64,000 nucleotides of DNA from Vibrio sp. 10N (GCF_036245475.1 NZ_BTPM01000001.1:1240001-1304000), one strand, 5' to 3'; shown: positions 33,284 to 42,657, counted from the first letter of the stretch. The notes: a model not told the origin generated them from the sequence alone. Made by a program: numbers and translations.

Positions 33284-36181
33284 ATGAGTACAGCATTCGA
33301 ATTTGATTCCAAAGAATTCGCGTCTTCGATTTCCGTGCAAGTTCCGCATGTCGAAGGCACCTACGATCTGACCCCAGATCAAGTTCTACTAGACCAAGCT
33401 GAGCATGAATCAGAAGTACGTTCGTATCCGCGACGTCTCCCGATTGCCATTAAGCGCGCCTATGGTGCCTTAGTGGAAGATACTCGCGGTCAGATCTTCT
33501 TAGACTGTCTAGCTGGCGCAGGTACCTTGGCGATGGGGTATAACCACCCTGAAATAAACCAAGCCCTAAAAGAGCAGTTAGATTCTGGCCTGCCATATCA
33601 AACTCTCGATATCACCACAGAAGCCAAAGACCGTTTTATCAAACGCGTTAAAGCCTTCCTGCCGGAGCAGTTTGCTGCGGATTCAGTGATTCAGTTTTGC
33701 GGCCCTTCTGGGGCTGACGCCGTGGAAGCAGCCATCAAGCTTGCTAAGCAAACTACAGGTCGCAACACCATGTTTGCCTTCCGCGGTGCGTATCATGGCA
33801 TGACTAACGGTACCATGGGCATGATGGGTAATCTTGGTACTAAGGCGCGTCGCACCGGTCTGATGTCCGACGTTCACTTTATGCCATTCCCATACAGCCT
33901 GCGCTGTCCGTTTGGGCTGGGTGGTGATGCGGGCGCTAAACAAAGCATCCGCTACATCGAGCGCCTGCTGAATGATGATGAAGCGGGCATCATGAAACCT
34001 GCGGCGATCATCGTTGAGCCTGTGCAAGGTGAAGGCGGTGTGATTCCAGCTCCAGCGTTTTGGCTCAAAGAGCTGCGCAGGATCTGTGATGAGCATGAAA
34101 TCCTACTGATTCTGGATGAGATCCAATGCGGCGTGGGCAAAACGGGTTACCGATTTGCTTTCGAAGAAGCGGGGATCAGTCCAGACATTCTTTGTCTATC
34201 CAAAGCGATTGGCGGCGGTTTGCCAATGTCGATCTTGGTGTTCAACAAAAAGGTCGATACGTGGAATGCGGGTGAGCACACTGGCACATTCCGTGGTAAC
34301 CAATTAGCGATGGTGTCTGGTGCAAAAGCACTTGAGATCATCGAGCGAGACAACCTTGTTGAGCACGCGAGTATAGCGGGCGAATACCTGCGCCTTGGTC
34401 TAAATAAAATCAAAGATCGCGTGAACTGCATTGCGGAAGTTCGCGGCAAAGGTCTGATGTTAGGCATGGAAATCGTCAAACCAACGGGTGAACACAATAA
34501 GTTTGGTGAGCCAGTTGCTGATGGCGAACTGACTCTCGCGATTCAACACGCTGCACTGGAGCGTGGTCTAATGGTGGAAAAGGGCGGTCGTGACGGCTCG
34601 GTCATTCGCTTCCTGCCACCCCTTATCATCAGCTTTGAGCAAATTGACTTTGCGCTGCGTACCATCGAAGAAGCGATCATTGTCGCGGGTGGAGGCGAGA
34701 AAACAGAGCAACAGGCGAGAGAATCTAGCTGGCGTAAGCACTTCATCCATACCGGTGAACAAGGGGCAACGGAATTTGCTCAGGTGATGAATCACACCAC
34801 TCAAGCGATGAAAGAAGTGTTTGAGAAGGTAAGCAAACCTTACTCTGGATTGGATCCGCAAACGCTCGAAACTCTTATCAATAATGTGAATCTTGATAGC
34901 CAAAACAGCAACCTACAAAGTGTTGTGGATGAAACAGCAGGACTGGTAGCAGAGCATTCTATTTTTACTCAGCATCCAGATTGTATTGCTCACCTTCATA
35001 CCCCTCCGCTAATGCCTGCGGTAGCGGCGGAAGCGATGATTGCGGCGCTAAACCAGTCAATGGATTCTTGGGATCAAGCATCTGCTGCAACGTATGTTGA
35101 GCAAAAGGTGTTGGACTGGCTGTGCGAGCGTTATGAGCTTGGCGACAATGCGGATGGCATTTTCACCAGTGGTGGGACGCAAAGCAACTTGATGGGTTTA
35201 CTGCTCGCTCGTGACCGTATTGCTGACATCACCGACGGTCACTCTATTCAGAAACTGGGCCTGCCAAGCTACGCCGATAAACTGCGTATCGTATGCTCAG
35301 ACAAATCACACTTCACGGTACAAAAGTCAGCGTCGTTGCTTGGTCTTGGCGAAAAAGCGGTGCACTGCGTGGCAACTCACGACAATGGCACGATTAAGGC
35401 AGATGCTTTGCTCGCTGACATCACAGCACTCAAGGAAGAAGGACTCATTCCGTTTGCATTGGTTGGCACCGCTGGCACCACTGACCACGGTGCAATTGAT
35501 GACCTAGCTGCACTTGCTGATATCTCCGCTCAGTTTGGTCTTTGGTTCCATGTTGACAGTGCTTACGGTGGCGCTCTGATTTTGAGCAGCCATAAAGACA
35601 AGCTCCAAGGTATCGAAAAAGCCGATTCCGTGAGTGTCGATTTCCATAAGCTGTTCTATCAAACAATCAGCTGCGGCTCACTCCTTCTTAAAGACAAAGC
35701 TAACTTTAAATATCTGCTTCATCATGCCGATTATCTTAATCGCGAACATGATGAGCTACCAAATTTGGTCGATAAATCCATTGCGACAACGAAGCGTTTC
35801 GACGCTTTGAAAGTCTTCATGACGATGCAAAACGTTGGTCCAGATGCGCTTGGAGAGATGTACGATCATCTCATGGATCAAACTCAACAAGTAGCTAAGC
35901 TTGTTAAAGCGCATCCGCAGTTTGAGCTCTTAGCTAGGCCGTCTTTGTCGACTGTGCTCTTCAGAGCGACAAACAGTGGGGCTGCTGACTTAGAGCAGCT
36001 TAACAAAACGATTCGTATCGAAGCGCTGACTCGCGGCGTTGCGGTATTAGGGGAAACCGTCGTAAACGGTCACTCGGCACTGAAATTTACGATCTTAAAC
36101 CCTTGCTTGAAGCTATCGGACTTCGAGACGCTTCTAAACAATATTCATCAACTAGCCCTTGAGCTAACTAACTCTCACTAA
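33284..36181 (+). CDS. Fused diaminobutyrate aminotransferase / diaminobutyrate decarboxylase
   Basis: A 965-residue bifunctional PLP enzyme. The N-terminal half (about 1-450) is a class III aminotransferase, with LILDEIQCGVGKTG and the PLP lysine in LCLSKAIGGGLP, making L-2,4-diaminobutyrate from aspartate semialdehyde. The C-terminal half (about 490-965) is a group II decarboxylase, with HVDSAYGGAL and the PLP lysine in VSVDFHKLFYQ, making 1,3-diaminopropane. V. cholerae has the same fusion ahead of the carboxynorspermidine genes. It is first in a three-gene operon, behind the structured leader. Most other bacteria encode the two halves separately. Confidence 0.93.
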   Translation: MSTAFEFDSKEFASSISVQVPHVEGTYDLTPDQVLLDQAEHESEVRSYPRRLPIAIKRAYGALVEDTRGQIFLDCLAGAGTLAMGYNHPEINQALKEQLDSGLPYQTLDITTEAKDRFIKRVKAFLPEQFAADSVIQFCGPSGADAVEAAIKLAKQTTGRNTMFAFRGAYHGMTNGTMGMMGNLGTKARRTGLMSDVHFMPFPYSLRCPFGLGGDAGAKQSIRYIERLLNDDEAGIMKPAAIIVEPVQGEGGVIPAPAFWLKELRRICDEHEILLILDEIQCGVGKTGYRFAFEEAGISPDILCLSKAIGGGLPMSILVFNKKVDTWNAGEHTGTFRGNQLAMVSGAKALEIIERDNLVEHASIAGEYLRLGLNKIKDRVNCIAEVRGKGLMLGMEIVKPTGEHNKFGEPVADGELTLAIQHAALERGLMVEKGGRDGSVIRFLPPLIISFEQIDFALRTIEEAIIVAGGGEKTEQQARESSWRKHFIHTGEQGATEFAQVMNHTTQAMKEVFEKVSKPYSGLDPQTLETLINNVNLDSQNSNLQSVVDETAGLVAEHSIFTQHPDCIAHLHTPPLMPAVAAEAMIAALNQSMDSWDQASAATYVEQKVLDWLCERYELGDNADGIFTSGGTQSNLMGLLLARDRIADITDGHSIQKLGLPSYADKLRIVCSDKSHFTVQKSASLLGLGEKAVHCVATHDNGTIKADALLADITALKEEGLIPFALVGTAGTTDHGAIDDLAALADISAQFGLWFHVDSAYGGALILSSHKDKLQGIEKADSVSVDFHKLFYQTISCGSLLLKDKANFKYLLHHADYLNREHDELPNLVDKSIATTKRFDALKVFMTMQNVGPDALGEMYDHLMDQTQQVAKLVKAHPQFELLARPSLSTVLFRATNSGAADLEQLNKTIRIEALTRGVAVLGETVVNGHSALKFTILNPCLKLSDFETLLNNIHQLALELTNSH

Positions 36182-36202
36182 GAGAAAAAGGAAACGAAAC
36201 AA

Positions 36203-37447
36203 ATGGCAATTCTACAAATTGGTGCTGGTGGTGTTGGTTGGGTAGTCGCACACAAAGCGGCTCAAAACAACGATGTACTGGGTGATATCACTATCGCTTC
36301 GCGCACTGTAGCGAAATGCGAAAAAATCATTGAGTCAATCAAGGGCAAAAACAACCTTAAAGACCCAAGTAAAAAGCTTGAATCACGTGCGGTTAACGCA
36401 GACGACGTTGAAGCACTGGTTGCTTTGATCAACGAAGTAAAACCGGATCTCGTGATCAACGCCGGTCCTCCGTGGGTGAACATCACCATCATGGAAGCGT
36501 GTCTACAAGCGAAGGTGTCTTACCTAGATACGTCGGTTGCGGTAGACCTATGTTCTGAAGGCCAGCAAGTACCACAGGCATACGACTGGCAGTGGGGCTT
36601 CCGCGACAAGTTTAAAGAAGCAGGTATCACAGGCATCCTAGGGGCCGGTTTCGATCCAGGTGTAGTCAGTGTTTTTGCCGCATACGCAGTGAAGCACTTG
36701 TTCGATGAGATCGATACTATCGATGTTATGGACGTTAACGCCGGTGATCACGGTAAGAAGTTTGCGACCAACTTCGACCCAGAAACCAACATGCTTGAAA
36801 TCCAAGGTGACTCTTTCTACTGGGAAAACGGTGAGTGGAAGCAAGTTGAATGTCACTCTCGTATGCTTGAATTTGACTTCCCACTAGTCGGTAAGCACAA
36901 GGTTTACTCTATGGCACACGACGAAGTTCGTTCAATGCAAGAGTTTATCCCTGCAAAACGTATCGAGTTTTGGATGGGTTTCGGTGACAGCTACCTAAAC
37001 TACTTCAACTGCATGCGCGATATCGGTCTACTAAGCCCAGAGCCGCTAACACTGCACGATGGCACGGTTGTGCAACCACTGCACGTTCTTAAAGCGCTTC
37101 TTCCAGACCCTACCTCTCTAGCGCCTGGCTACACAGGTAAAACTTGTATCGGTACTTGGGTTCAAGGTAAGAAAGACGGTAAAGAGCGCTCAGTCTTCAT
37201 CTACAACAACGCTGACCACGAAGTGGCGTACGAAGATGTTGAGCACCAAGCGATTTCTTACACCACAGGTGTTCCAGCAATCACTGCGGCACTTCAATAC
37301 TTCCGTGGTAAATGGGCAGAGGCTGGTGTGTTTAACATGGAACAGCTAGACCCAGATCCGTTCTTGGAGACGATGCCAGAGATTGGTCTGGATTGGCACG
37401 TTCAAGAGTTGGAAGTGGGTGCGCCAGACATCCAGATCCTTAAGTAA
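36203..37447 (+). CDS. Carboxynorspermidine synthase (dehydrogenase)
   Basis: A 414-residue saccharopine-dehydrogenase-family enzyme. It condenses 1,3-diaminopropane (or putrescine) with aspartate semialdehyde and reduces the Schiff base with NADPH to carboxynorspermidine (or carboxyspermidine). The N-terminal Rossmann motif is ILQIGAGGVGWVVA (3-16). INAGPPWVN (about 92-100) and GAGFDPGV (about 147-154) are typical of the family. It lies 21 bases after the fused aminotransferase gene and 54 bases before nspC, its partner enzyme. A CTAG-rich palindrome occupies the gap to nspC. Confidence 0.95.
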   Translation: MAILQIGAGGVGWVVAHKAAQNNDVLGDITIASRTVAKCEKIIESIKGKNNLKDPSKKLESRAVNADDVEALVALINEVKPDLVINAGPPWVNITIMEACLQAKVSYLDTSVAVDLCSEGQQVPQAYDWQWGFRDKFKEAGITGILGAGFDPGVVSVFAAYAVKHLFDEIDTIDVMDVNAGDHGKKFATNFDPETNMLEIQGDSFYWENGEWKQVECHSRMLEFDFPLVGKHKVYSMAHDEVRSMQEFIPAKRIEFWMGFGDSYLNYFNCMRDIGLLSPEPLTLHDGTVVQPLHVLKALLPDPTSLAPGYTGKTCIGTWVQGKKDGKERSVFIYNNADHEVAYEDVEHQAISYTTGVPAITAALQYFRGKWAEAGVFNMEQLDPDPFLETMPEIGLDWHVQELEVGAPDIQILK

Positions 37448-37454
37448 GGATTAA

Positions 37455-37495
37455 GGTCCTAGGCCCTAGAGCCTAGGACCTAGTTATCTAGGACC
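37455..37495 (+). promoter_or_regulatory. CTAG-rich palindrome covering the nspC ribosome binding site region
   Basis: A perfect 10-bp stem, GGTCCTAGGC (37455-37464) with GCCTAGGACC (37471-37480), is followed by CTAGGACC (37488-37495), which contains the nspC Shine-Dalgarno AGGA. The last arm can also pair with the first GGTCCTAG, so alternative folds could hide or expose the site. Confidence 0.5.
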
Positions 37496-37501
37496 ATTAA
37501 A

Positions 37502-38635
37502 ATGAACAAATCCCAACTCAAAACCCCATACTTCATGATCGACGAATCCAAGTTGATCGACAACCTAGAAAAAGCGAAGCACCTCAAAGAGATCTCTGGC
37601 GTTAAGCTTGTTCTAGCCTTGAAATGTTTCTCAACTTGGGGTGTTTTTGACATCATCAAACCTTACCTTGACGGCTCAACCAGTAGTGGCCCATTCGAGG
37701 TAAAACTGGGTCATGAGACCTTTGGTGGTGAAACTCATGCTTACAGCGTGGGTTACACCGAAGACGATGTACGTGAAGTCGCGGATATCTGTGACAAGAT
37801 GATCTTCAACTCCCAGTCTCAGTTAGCGGCTTACCGTCATATTGTTGAAGGCAAAGCGTCTTTGGGTTTAAGGCTTAACCCTGGCGTTAGCTATGCAGGG
37901 CAAGATCTTGCTAACCCGGCGCGTAAGTACTCTCGCCTTGGTGTACAAGCTGACCATATCGATCCAGCAGTGTTTGAGAGTATCGATGGCGTCATGTTCC
38001 ACATGAATTGTGAGAACAAAGATGTGGATGCGTTCATCGGTTTACTTGATGCGATTTCCGAGCAGTTTGGTGAGCACCTTAATAAGCTTGATTGGGTGAG
38101 CATGGGCGGCGGCGTATTTTTCACTTGGCCAGGTTACGATATTGATAAGCTTGGTGCAGCACTCAAAGCCTTCTCAGAGAAGCATGGCGTTCAGATGTAT
38201 CTTGAGCCGGGTGAAGCGATCATTACCAAAACGACGGACTTGGTAGTAACTGTGGTCGATATCGTTGAGAACGAGAAGAAAACAGCCATCGTTAACTCTG
38301 CAACTGAGGCCCACCGTTTGGATACGCTTATCTATGATGAGCCTGCGTCAATTGCAGAAGCCAATCCAGAAGGTGCACACGAGTATGTTATCGGTTCGTG
38401 CTCTTGTCTTGCTGGTGATCAGTTCTGTGTCGCTAATTTCGATGCGCCGTTAACCGTTGGGCAGCAGCTGCATATTATGGATAGCGCGGGCTACACCATG
38501 GTGAAACTCAACTGGTTCAATGGATTGAAAATGCCATCCATCTATTGTGAGCGCTCAACTGGCGAAATCGAGAAACTCAATGAGTTTGGTTATGACGATT
38601 TTAAACGTTCACTGTCTCAATGGTCGGTGAGTTAA
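37502..38635 (+). CDS. nspC: Carboxynorspermidine decarboxylase NspC
   Basis: A 377-residue PLP enzyme of the alanine-racemase fold (fold III). It decarboxylates carboxynorspermidine to norspermidine, and carboxyspermidine to spermidine. The PLP lysine is in [11 protein letters not shown] (about 36-46), EPGEAI (about 238-243) is the typical phosphate-site region, and GSCSCLAGD (about 298-306) carries the second-subunit catalytic Cys. The length equals that of V. cholerae NspC. Norspermidine controls Vibrio biofilms through NspS/MbaA. Last gene of the operon, with a terminator after it. Confidence 0.96.
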   Translation: MNKSQLKTPYFMIDESKLIDNLEKAKHLKEISGVKLVLALKCFSTWGVFDIIKPYLDGSTSSGPFEVKLGHETFGGETHAYSVGYTEDDVREVADICDKMIFNSQSQLAAYRHIVEGKASLGLRLNPGVSYAGQDLANPARKYSRLGVQADHIDPAVFESIDGVMFHMNCENKDVDAFIGLLDAISEQFGEHLNKLDWVSMGGGVFFTWPGYDIDKLGAALKAFSEKHGVQMYLEPGEAIITKTTDLVVTVVDIVENEKKTAIVNSATEAHRLDTLIYDEPASIAEANPEGAHEYVIGSCSCLAGDQFCVANFDAPLTVGQQLHIMDSAGYTMVKLNWFNGLKMPSIYCERSTGEIEKLNEFGYDDFKRSLSQWSVS

Positions 38636-38665
38636 TCGCGCTCAAGATGTTAATCTAGAGAGAAT

Positions 38666-38697
38666 AGGCAAGCACTTAGGGCTTGCCTGTTTTTTTA
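38666..38697 (+). terminator. Norspermidine operon terminator
   Basis: The stem AGGCAAGC/GCTTGCCT with a 7-base loop is followed by a run of seven T. Confidence 0.92.
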
Positions 38698-38758
38698 TAA
38701 GCCCCTATCTTTTAACAACATAGGGCATGCGCGATTTATCTCATCAGGAGCCTTCCAA

Positions 38759-39313
38759 ATGACTCGAACTTATCGAACTCTCTTTTCCGCCATTGCACTT
38801 TTCGCTCTTTCTGGATGTGTCAGCTACAGCATTACAGAGCAAGAGATGACGGAGTACCTCAATGACAATCTCAAGCTTGAACAGTCTGTTGGTGTTCAAG
38901 ATGTGTTGTACGCCAAAGTCTCGGTCGATGATTTGCGCGTCACCATTGGTCGCTCGGATAAAGATCGCGTCGCAGTGTTTGCCAACACTACGGCGGAGCT
39001 ACAAATGTTGAATCAGCAAGATGTCGACTTAGATTTGGATATCGAATTCAGTGCTGTGCCTGAGTATAAAAAAGAGACCGGGGAAGTATTTCTAAAATCG
39101 CTACGACTCGAGAGGCTCGATGAAGATGGGTCGGTACTCGCCCCCGAAATTCGCCAATTGATCAAGCCCGCCGTTTCCTTGATTGGCAGTGCGGTGTCGA
39201 GTTATCCGGTCTATCAACTGGATGAAACTACCGTCAAGCAGGCTTTGCTCAAATCATCGAGCCCGAAAGTGTCGGTTGAAAATAATAAGCTGGTTCTCGA
39301 TTTTTTTGAGTAA
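38759..39313 (+). CDS. DUF1439 lipoprotein, YceB-like
   Basis: A 184-residue lipoprotein. The signal peptide ends in lipobox LSGC with the acylated Cys at 20, followed by Val, so outer-membrane sorting is likely. The mature part has the alternating pattern of DUF1439/YceB, a lipid-binding-like fold related to the SIMPL/TULIP type, with a pair of long hydrophobic strands near ISLIGSAV. The function is unknown; related proteins are discussed in envelope lipid transport. AGGAG precedes the ATG. It seems monocistronic, though no clear terminator separates it from the next gene. Confidence 0.83.
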   Translation: MTRTYRTLFSAIALFALSGCVSYSITEQEMTEYLNDNLKLEQSVGVQDVLYAKVSVDDLRVTIGRSDKDRVAVFANTTAELQMLNQQDVDLDLDIEFSAVPEYKKETGEVFLKSLRLERLDEDGSVLAPEIRQLIKPAVSLIGSAVSSYPVYQLDETTVKQALLKSSSPKVSVENNKLVLDFFE

Positions 39314-39437
39314 TACGAGGTTTTTGAATCAATTTGTGATCTGGTTTGACCACGTTAGACTATTATGAGTAATTTATTCAATTAGTTAGAAAAATGGCAA
39401 GGGATTGAATTCTATGCCAGTATCAAAAGGACTGTTC

Positions 39438-39887
39438 ATGATCAGCAAAATTTTCACCACTCTGATACTCGTTCTAATCGGTTACATGTTTTATAAAAAC
39501 AACACCATGCCATCCTACTTGGGTGTGGATGATGGGCAGCTGGCTCGAATGCCTTCCACGCCCAATGCTGTCTCTTCGCAAACCAATATTCCTGAAAAGC
39601 AGGTCAAACCTATCGCCTTTGATGATTTAGCTACGGCGAAAGCGCGTGCGTTGGCAGCACTGCAAGCATTGGGTCGCAATGAGATTATTACGGACAGCGG
39701 CGATTATGTTCACACGGTATTTACCACGCCTTTAATGCGCTTTCATGATGATGTGGAGCTCTACTTTGATGCTAAAAATGGCGTCATGCATTACCGCTCT
39801 CAGTCGCGCACTGGTTACAGCGACGCTGGTGTTAACCGCGCCCGTTATGAAAAGTTTGTTCAAGCGTTCCAGCAAACCAACGGCTGA
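39438..39887 (+). CDS. DUF1499 family protein, membrane-anchored
   Basis: A 149-residue protein with one N-terminal hydrophobic segment (about 4-18), probably a membrane anchor or uncleaved signal. The DUF1499 domain follows, with DYVHTVFTTPLMRFHDDVE and MHYRSQSRTGYSDAGVNRAR. This family has no known function. The start is placed at 39438 because AAAGGA lies 6 bases upstream; starts at 39405 (TTG) and 39414 (ATG) are open but add residues before the hydrophobic segment. It lies just ahead of the DUF3179 gene and may share its transcript. Confidence 0.82.
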   Translation: MISKIFTTLILVLIGYMFYKNNTMPSYLGVDDGQLARMPSTPNAVSSQTNIPEKQVKPIAFDDLATAKARALAALQALGRNEIITDSGDYVHTVFTTPLMRFHDDVELYFDAKNGVMHYRSQSRTGYSDAGVNRARYEKFVQAFQQTNG

Positions 39888-39901
39888 TCTCTGAAAGCGA
39901 T

Positions 39902-39946
39902 TCTCCTCACAGACGGTCTAATTGACTAACTGCCGCTGTGAGGAGA
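39902..39946 (+). promoter_or_regulatory. Hairpin sequestering the DUF3179 ribosome binding site
   Basis: A perfect 11-bp inverted repeat, TCTCCTCACAG (39902-39912) and CTGTGAGGAGA (39936-39946), with a 23-base loop. The right arm contains GAGGAG, the Shine-Dalgarno of the gene starting at 39952. No T-run follows, so it is more likely a translational switch than a terminator. Confidence 0.65.
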
Positions 39947-39951
39947 GCAAC

Positions 39952-40899
39952 ATGCGTTCTATTCTTCCTGTACTTTCATTTGCTTTATTACTGCTCGCCC
40001 CTTCTTTAGGATCTGCAAAATCCCTCAATGGCTTTGAGTTAGACAACGCCAGCGTACCTCTGGATCTAGTCCAAAGTGGAGGGCCGCCTCGGGATGGCAT
40101 CCCTGCACTTACCGATCCGAAGTTTGAATTAGGCAAGAACGCCAAAAGCGTAAAGGCACGTGATGTGGTGTTGGGTTTGATGATCAATGGCGAAGCCAAA
40201 GCTTATCCACTGAACATTCTGAACTGGCATGAGATCGTCAATGATACTGTGGGTGGAAAGCGAGTCGTAGTGAGCTACTGTCCACTTTGTAGTAGCGGGA
40301 TGGCGTTTAGTAGTAAACCAGAGGGGAGTGGAAAGCGTGAGCTAGAGTTTGGTGTGTCGGGCTTGTTGTATAGCTCAGACGTGCTGATGTATGACCGGGA
40401 AACCGAGTCGCTTTGGTCGCAAATCCATGGTGAAGCAGTGGCAGGGGCGTTGGTTGGCAGCAAGCTTAAGCAGATCCCGATGTCTTTGTCTCGTTGGTCA
40501 ACTTGGTTGCAGCGCAATCCTGAAACACAGGTGTTATCGACGGAAACAGGATATCGGCGTGACTACCAACGCGACCCTTACGCGGGTTATGCCAAGCATC
40601 CTAGTATCTATTTTCCCGTGGCAAACCAAGCCCCAAGCCAATACCACCAGAAAGAGATGGTGTTGGGCGTATTGCTCGGCGATAGTGCCGTTGCGTTTCC
40701 ATTCAGTGAGTTAGAAAAGCAAGATAAGGTGAGTTTTGAGTACGTGGTTGGCAACCAGATTTATACCATTCATTGGGATAGTCAGAACCAGTCCGCTTGG
40801 GTAACCGACAAAGACGGACAGGCCTTAGCATCGACTTTGCTATTTTGGTTTGCTTGGTATGCCTTTTATCCTGATACCCAAGTCTTTAATGCATCCTAA
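39952..40899 (+). CDS. DUF3179 domain protein, exported
   Basis: A 315-residue protein with a cleavable signal peptide (about 1-20, ending LGSA-KS). The DUF3179 signatures are ALTDPKFELG, the LNWHEIVND segment, VVSYCPLCSSGMAF with two cysteines, and GLLYSSDVLMYDRETESLWSQ. The conserved Cys pair and His residues suggest a metal or redox site, but no activity is established. The ATG at 39952 has GAGGAG upstream, and that site is buried in a hairpin. A terminator follows. Its neighbours (DUF1499, DUF1439) are also envelope proteins of unknown role. Confidence 0.87.
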   Translation: MRSILPVLSFALLLLAPSLGSAKSLNGFELDNASVPLDLVQSGGPPRDGIPALTDPKFELGKNAKSVKARDVVLGLMINGEAKAYPLNILNWHEIVNDTVGGKRVVVSYCPLCSSGMAFSSKPEGSGKRELEFGVSGLLYSSDVLMYDRETESLWSQIHGEAVAGALVGSKLKQIPMSLSRWSTWLQRNPETQVLSTETGYRRDYQRDPYAGYAKHPSIYFPVANQAPSQYHQKEMVLGVLLGDSAVAFPFSELEKQDKVSFEYVVGNQIYTIHWDSQNQSAWVTDKDGQALASTLLFWFAWYAFYPDTQVFNAS

Positions 40900-40906
40900 A
40901 AAAATA

Positions 40907-40943
40907 AGCCCCAAATACATAAGTGTACTTGGGGCTCGTTGTT
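40907..40943. terminator. Terminator between the DUF3179 and DJ-1/PfpI genes
   Basis: Outer arms AGCCCCAA/TTGGGGCT and inner arms TACA/TGTA form a long hairpin between converging genes. The T-tract is weak on the plus strand; A-rich sequence before it gives a better T-run on the minus strand. Confidence 0.75.
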
Positions 40944-40967
40944 TATCGCTGTATACACTGCGGCTTA

Positions 40968-41639
40968 TTAGCTAAGACTTTCAACCAGTGCTTTACCCAC
41001 GCCGTGGGCACTTGTTGGGTTTTGACCCGTGATCACGCGCTCATCAACGATGACTAACTCTTGCCAAGGCTGCACCTTAGTGTACTGCTTAGCGGTACGT
41101 GCAAGAGATTCTTCCAGCAAGAATGGAATCGCATCGATGGTGCCGAAGTCGACTTCTTCTTCACGAGTAAAACCGGTCACCGACTTAGAGGCCAACAGCT
41201 TTTCACCATTGCTAAGTGTGATTGGCAGTAGAGCACCAGGACCGTGACATACCGCAGACACAATGCCGCCATTCTCATAGTGTTTTGCCGCAATGGCTGC
41301 GAAAGATTCGTCCGTTGCGAGATCAGACAGCAGACCAAAGCCACCAGGATAGAAGATAGCGTCGTAGTCTTCTACGTTGATTTGCGAGGCTGGAATTGTG
41401 TTGTTAATGCGGTTTTGAAAGTCATCGTTCGCCAGCAGTTCTGCATTGACGCTGTCACCTTCGATATCCGTGCCATATAGTGGCGCTTTGCCACCTTTGA
41501 TTGAGGCGATGTCATACTCGAACCCTGCGGCTAGGATTTCACTGAGCGCATGGGTTAATTCTGGCGCGTAGGTACCGTTGGCTTGGTCGGTTTCACCTAG
41601 CGTGGCGTGATTGGTAACTGGGATCAGTACTTTTTTCAT
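40968..41639 (-). CDS. DJ-1/PfpI family protein (type 1 glutamine amidotransferase-like)
   Basis: A 223-residue cytosolic protein of the DJ-1/ThiJ/PfpI superfamily. The nucleophile elbow is SAVCHGPGALLP, with the reactive Cys near residue 129 and the adjacent His; the acidic partner is likely in YPGGFG/DLATDE. Members closest to this form act as glutathione-independent glyoxalases or stress chaperones (Hsp31-like). Methylglyoxal detoxification is a reasonable inference, not proven. AAAAGGAA precedes the ATG. It is divergent from a LysR gene across 133 bases, with a perfect palindrome between, so the LysR protein probably controls it. Confidence 0.87.
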   Translation of the reverse strand: MKKVLIPVTNHATLGETDQANGTYAPELTHALSEILAAGFEYDIASIKGGKAPLYGTDIEGDSVNAELLANDDFQNRINNTIPASQINVEDYDAIFYPGGFGLLSDLATDESFAAIAAKHYENGGIVSAVCHGPGALLPITLSNGEKLLASKSVTGFTREEEVDFGTIDAIPFLLEESLARTAKQYTKVQPWQELVIVDERVITGQNPTSAHGVGKALVESLS

Positions 41640-41735
41640 GATTCATTCCTTTTGAGCTGACGGGTTTTTTATTGTACGAATGAATATTAATTGCAAACCA
41701 TATGGGTGATAATTGGCAAATTAGGAAAAACATTA

Positions 41736-41749
41736 TTGCTATATAGCAA
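41736..41749. promoter_or_regulatory. Perfect palindrome, candidate LysR operator
   Basis: TTGCTATATAGCAA, a 14-bp perfect palindrome in the gap between the DJ-1/PfpI gene and its divergent LysR gene. It is 24 bases before the LysR start. LysR sites often have dyad symmetry. Confidence 0.45.
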
Positions 41750-41772
41750 AGATAGGCGTTGCCGAGGTCATT

Positions 41773-42657
41773 ATGGAGAGCTTTGAAGGGATCAATGAGT
41801 TCGTTGCTGTTGCAGAAAGTCACGGTTTCTCGGCTGCGGCCAAGCAGCTTGGTTGCAGCACCAGTCATGTGAGTCGCCAAGTCTCGAGATTGGAACAGCG
41901 GGTGGGGGTGGCATTACTAGCGCGCTCGACCCGAATGGTCAGTTTGACGGACGCAGGACAGGTGTATTACCAGCAGTGCAAAGAGCTGGTCATTGGGTTA
42001 CAGCAAGCTAATGAGCGTTTATCTTCTCAACATATTGATCTCAGTGGCACGCTGCGCGTCAGCGCTGCTGGTGCATTTGCAGAAAATCATGTTGCGCCAG
42101 CTCTCATGGCGTTTGCCAAACAATATCCAGAACTCACAGTCGAAATGGATTTTAATACCCGCATGGTGAACTTCATCGAAGATGGCGTTGATTTTGCGAT
42201 TCGCTATGGCCGTTTGAATGACTCGGGGTTAGTGGCAAGAAAGCTGGTGGACAGGCCGATGGCCGCTGCGGCAAGTCAGCAGTATTTATCACAATATGGT
42301 GAGCCAACACATCCCAATCAACTTGCTCAACATAGCTGTATAATCGCCAACAATGATCACTGGCAGTTTGAAAAAGAAGGCAAGCCGATGAGCGCTATTC
42401 GTGTAAGTGGTCGTTGGAGAAGCAACAATTCAAACGCACTGCTTCAAGCGTGTGAAGAGGGGTTGGGTATTGCTTATTTGCCGCGAAGCAGTTTTGGGGA
42501 TGCGTTATCCACGGGCAAATTAACGCCTGTTCTCGAGCCTTATTGGGGCAAAGGTTCGAGTAGCTGGATTGTTTACCAAAATCGCCGCTTCTTGCCCGTA
42601 AGAGCAAGAATGGCGATTGATTACTTAGTGAATTACTTCGCTGATTGGCAGGAATAA
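41773..42657 (+). CDS. LysR-family regulator next to the DJ-1/PfpI gene
   Basis: A 294-residue LysR transcription factor of the AaeR/CrgA-like group. It has an N-terminal HTH (SFEGINEFVAVAESHGFSAAAKQLG region), a linker helix with QQANERL, and an effector domain with DGVDFAIRYGRL (about 138), the usual signature of this subgroup. GAGGT precedes the ATG. It is divergent from the DJ-1/PfpI gene, its likely target, perhaps inducing it under electrophile stress. It converges on the LytTR regulator gene with only 6 bases between stops and no visible terminator. Confidence 0.87.
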   Translation: MESFEGINEFVAVAESHGFSAAAKQLGCSTSHVSRQVSRLEQRVGVALLARSTRMVSLTDAGQVYYQQCKELVIGLQQANERLSSQHIDLSGTLRVSAAGAFAENHVAPALMAFAKQYPELTVEMDFNTRMVNFIEDGVDFAIRYGRLNDSGLVARKLVDRPMAAAASQQYLSQYGEPTHPNQLAQHSCIIANNDHWQFEKEGKPMSAIRVSGRWRSNNSNALLQACEEGLGIAYLPRSSFGDALSTGKLTPVLEPYWGKGSSSWIVYQNRRFLPVRARMAIDYLVNYFADWQE

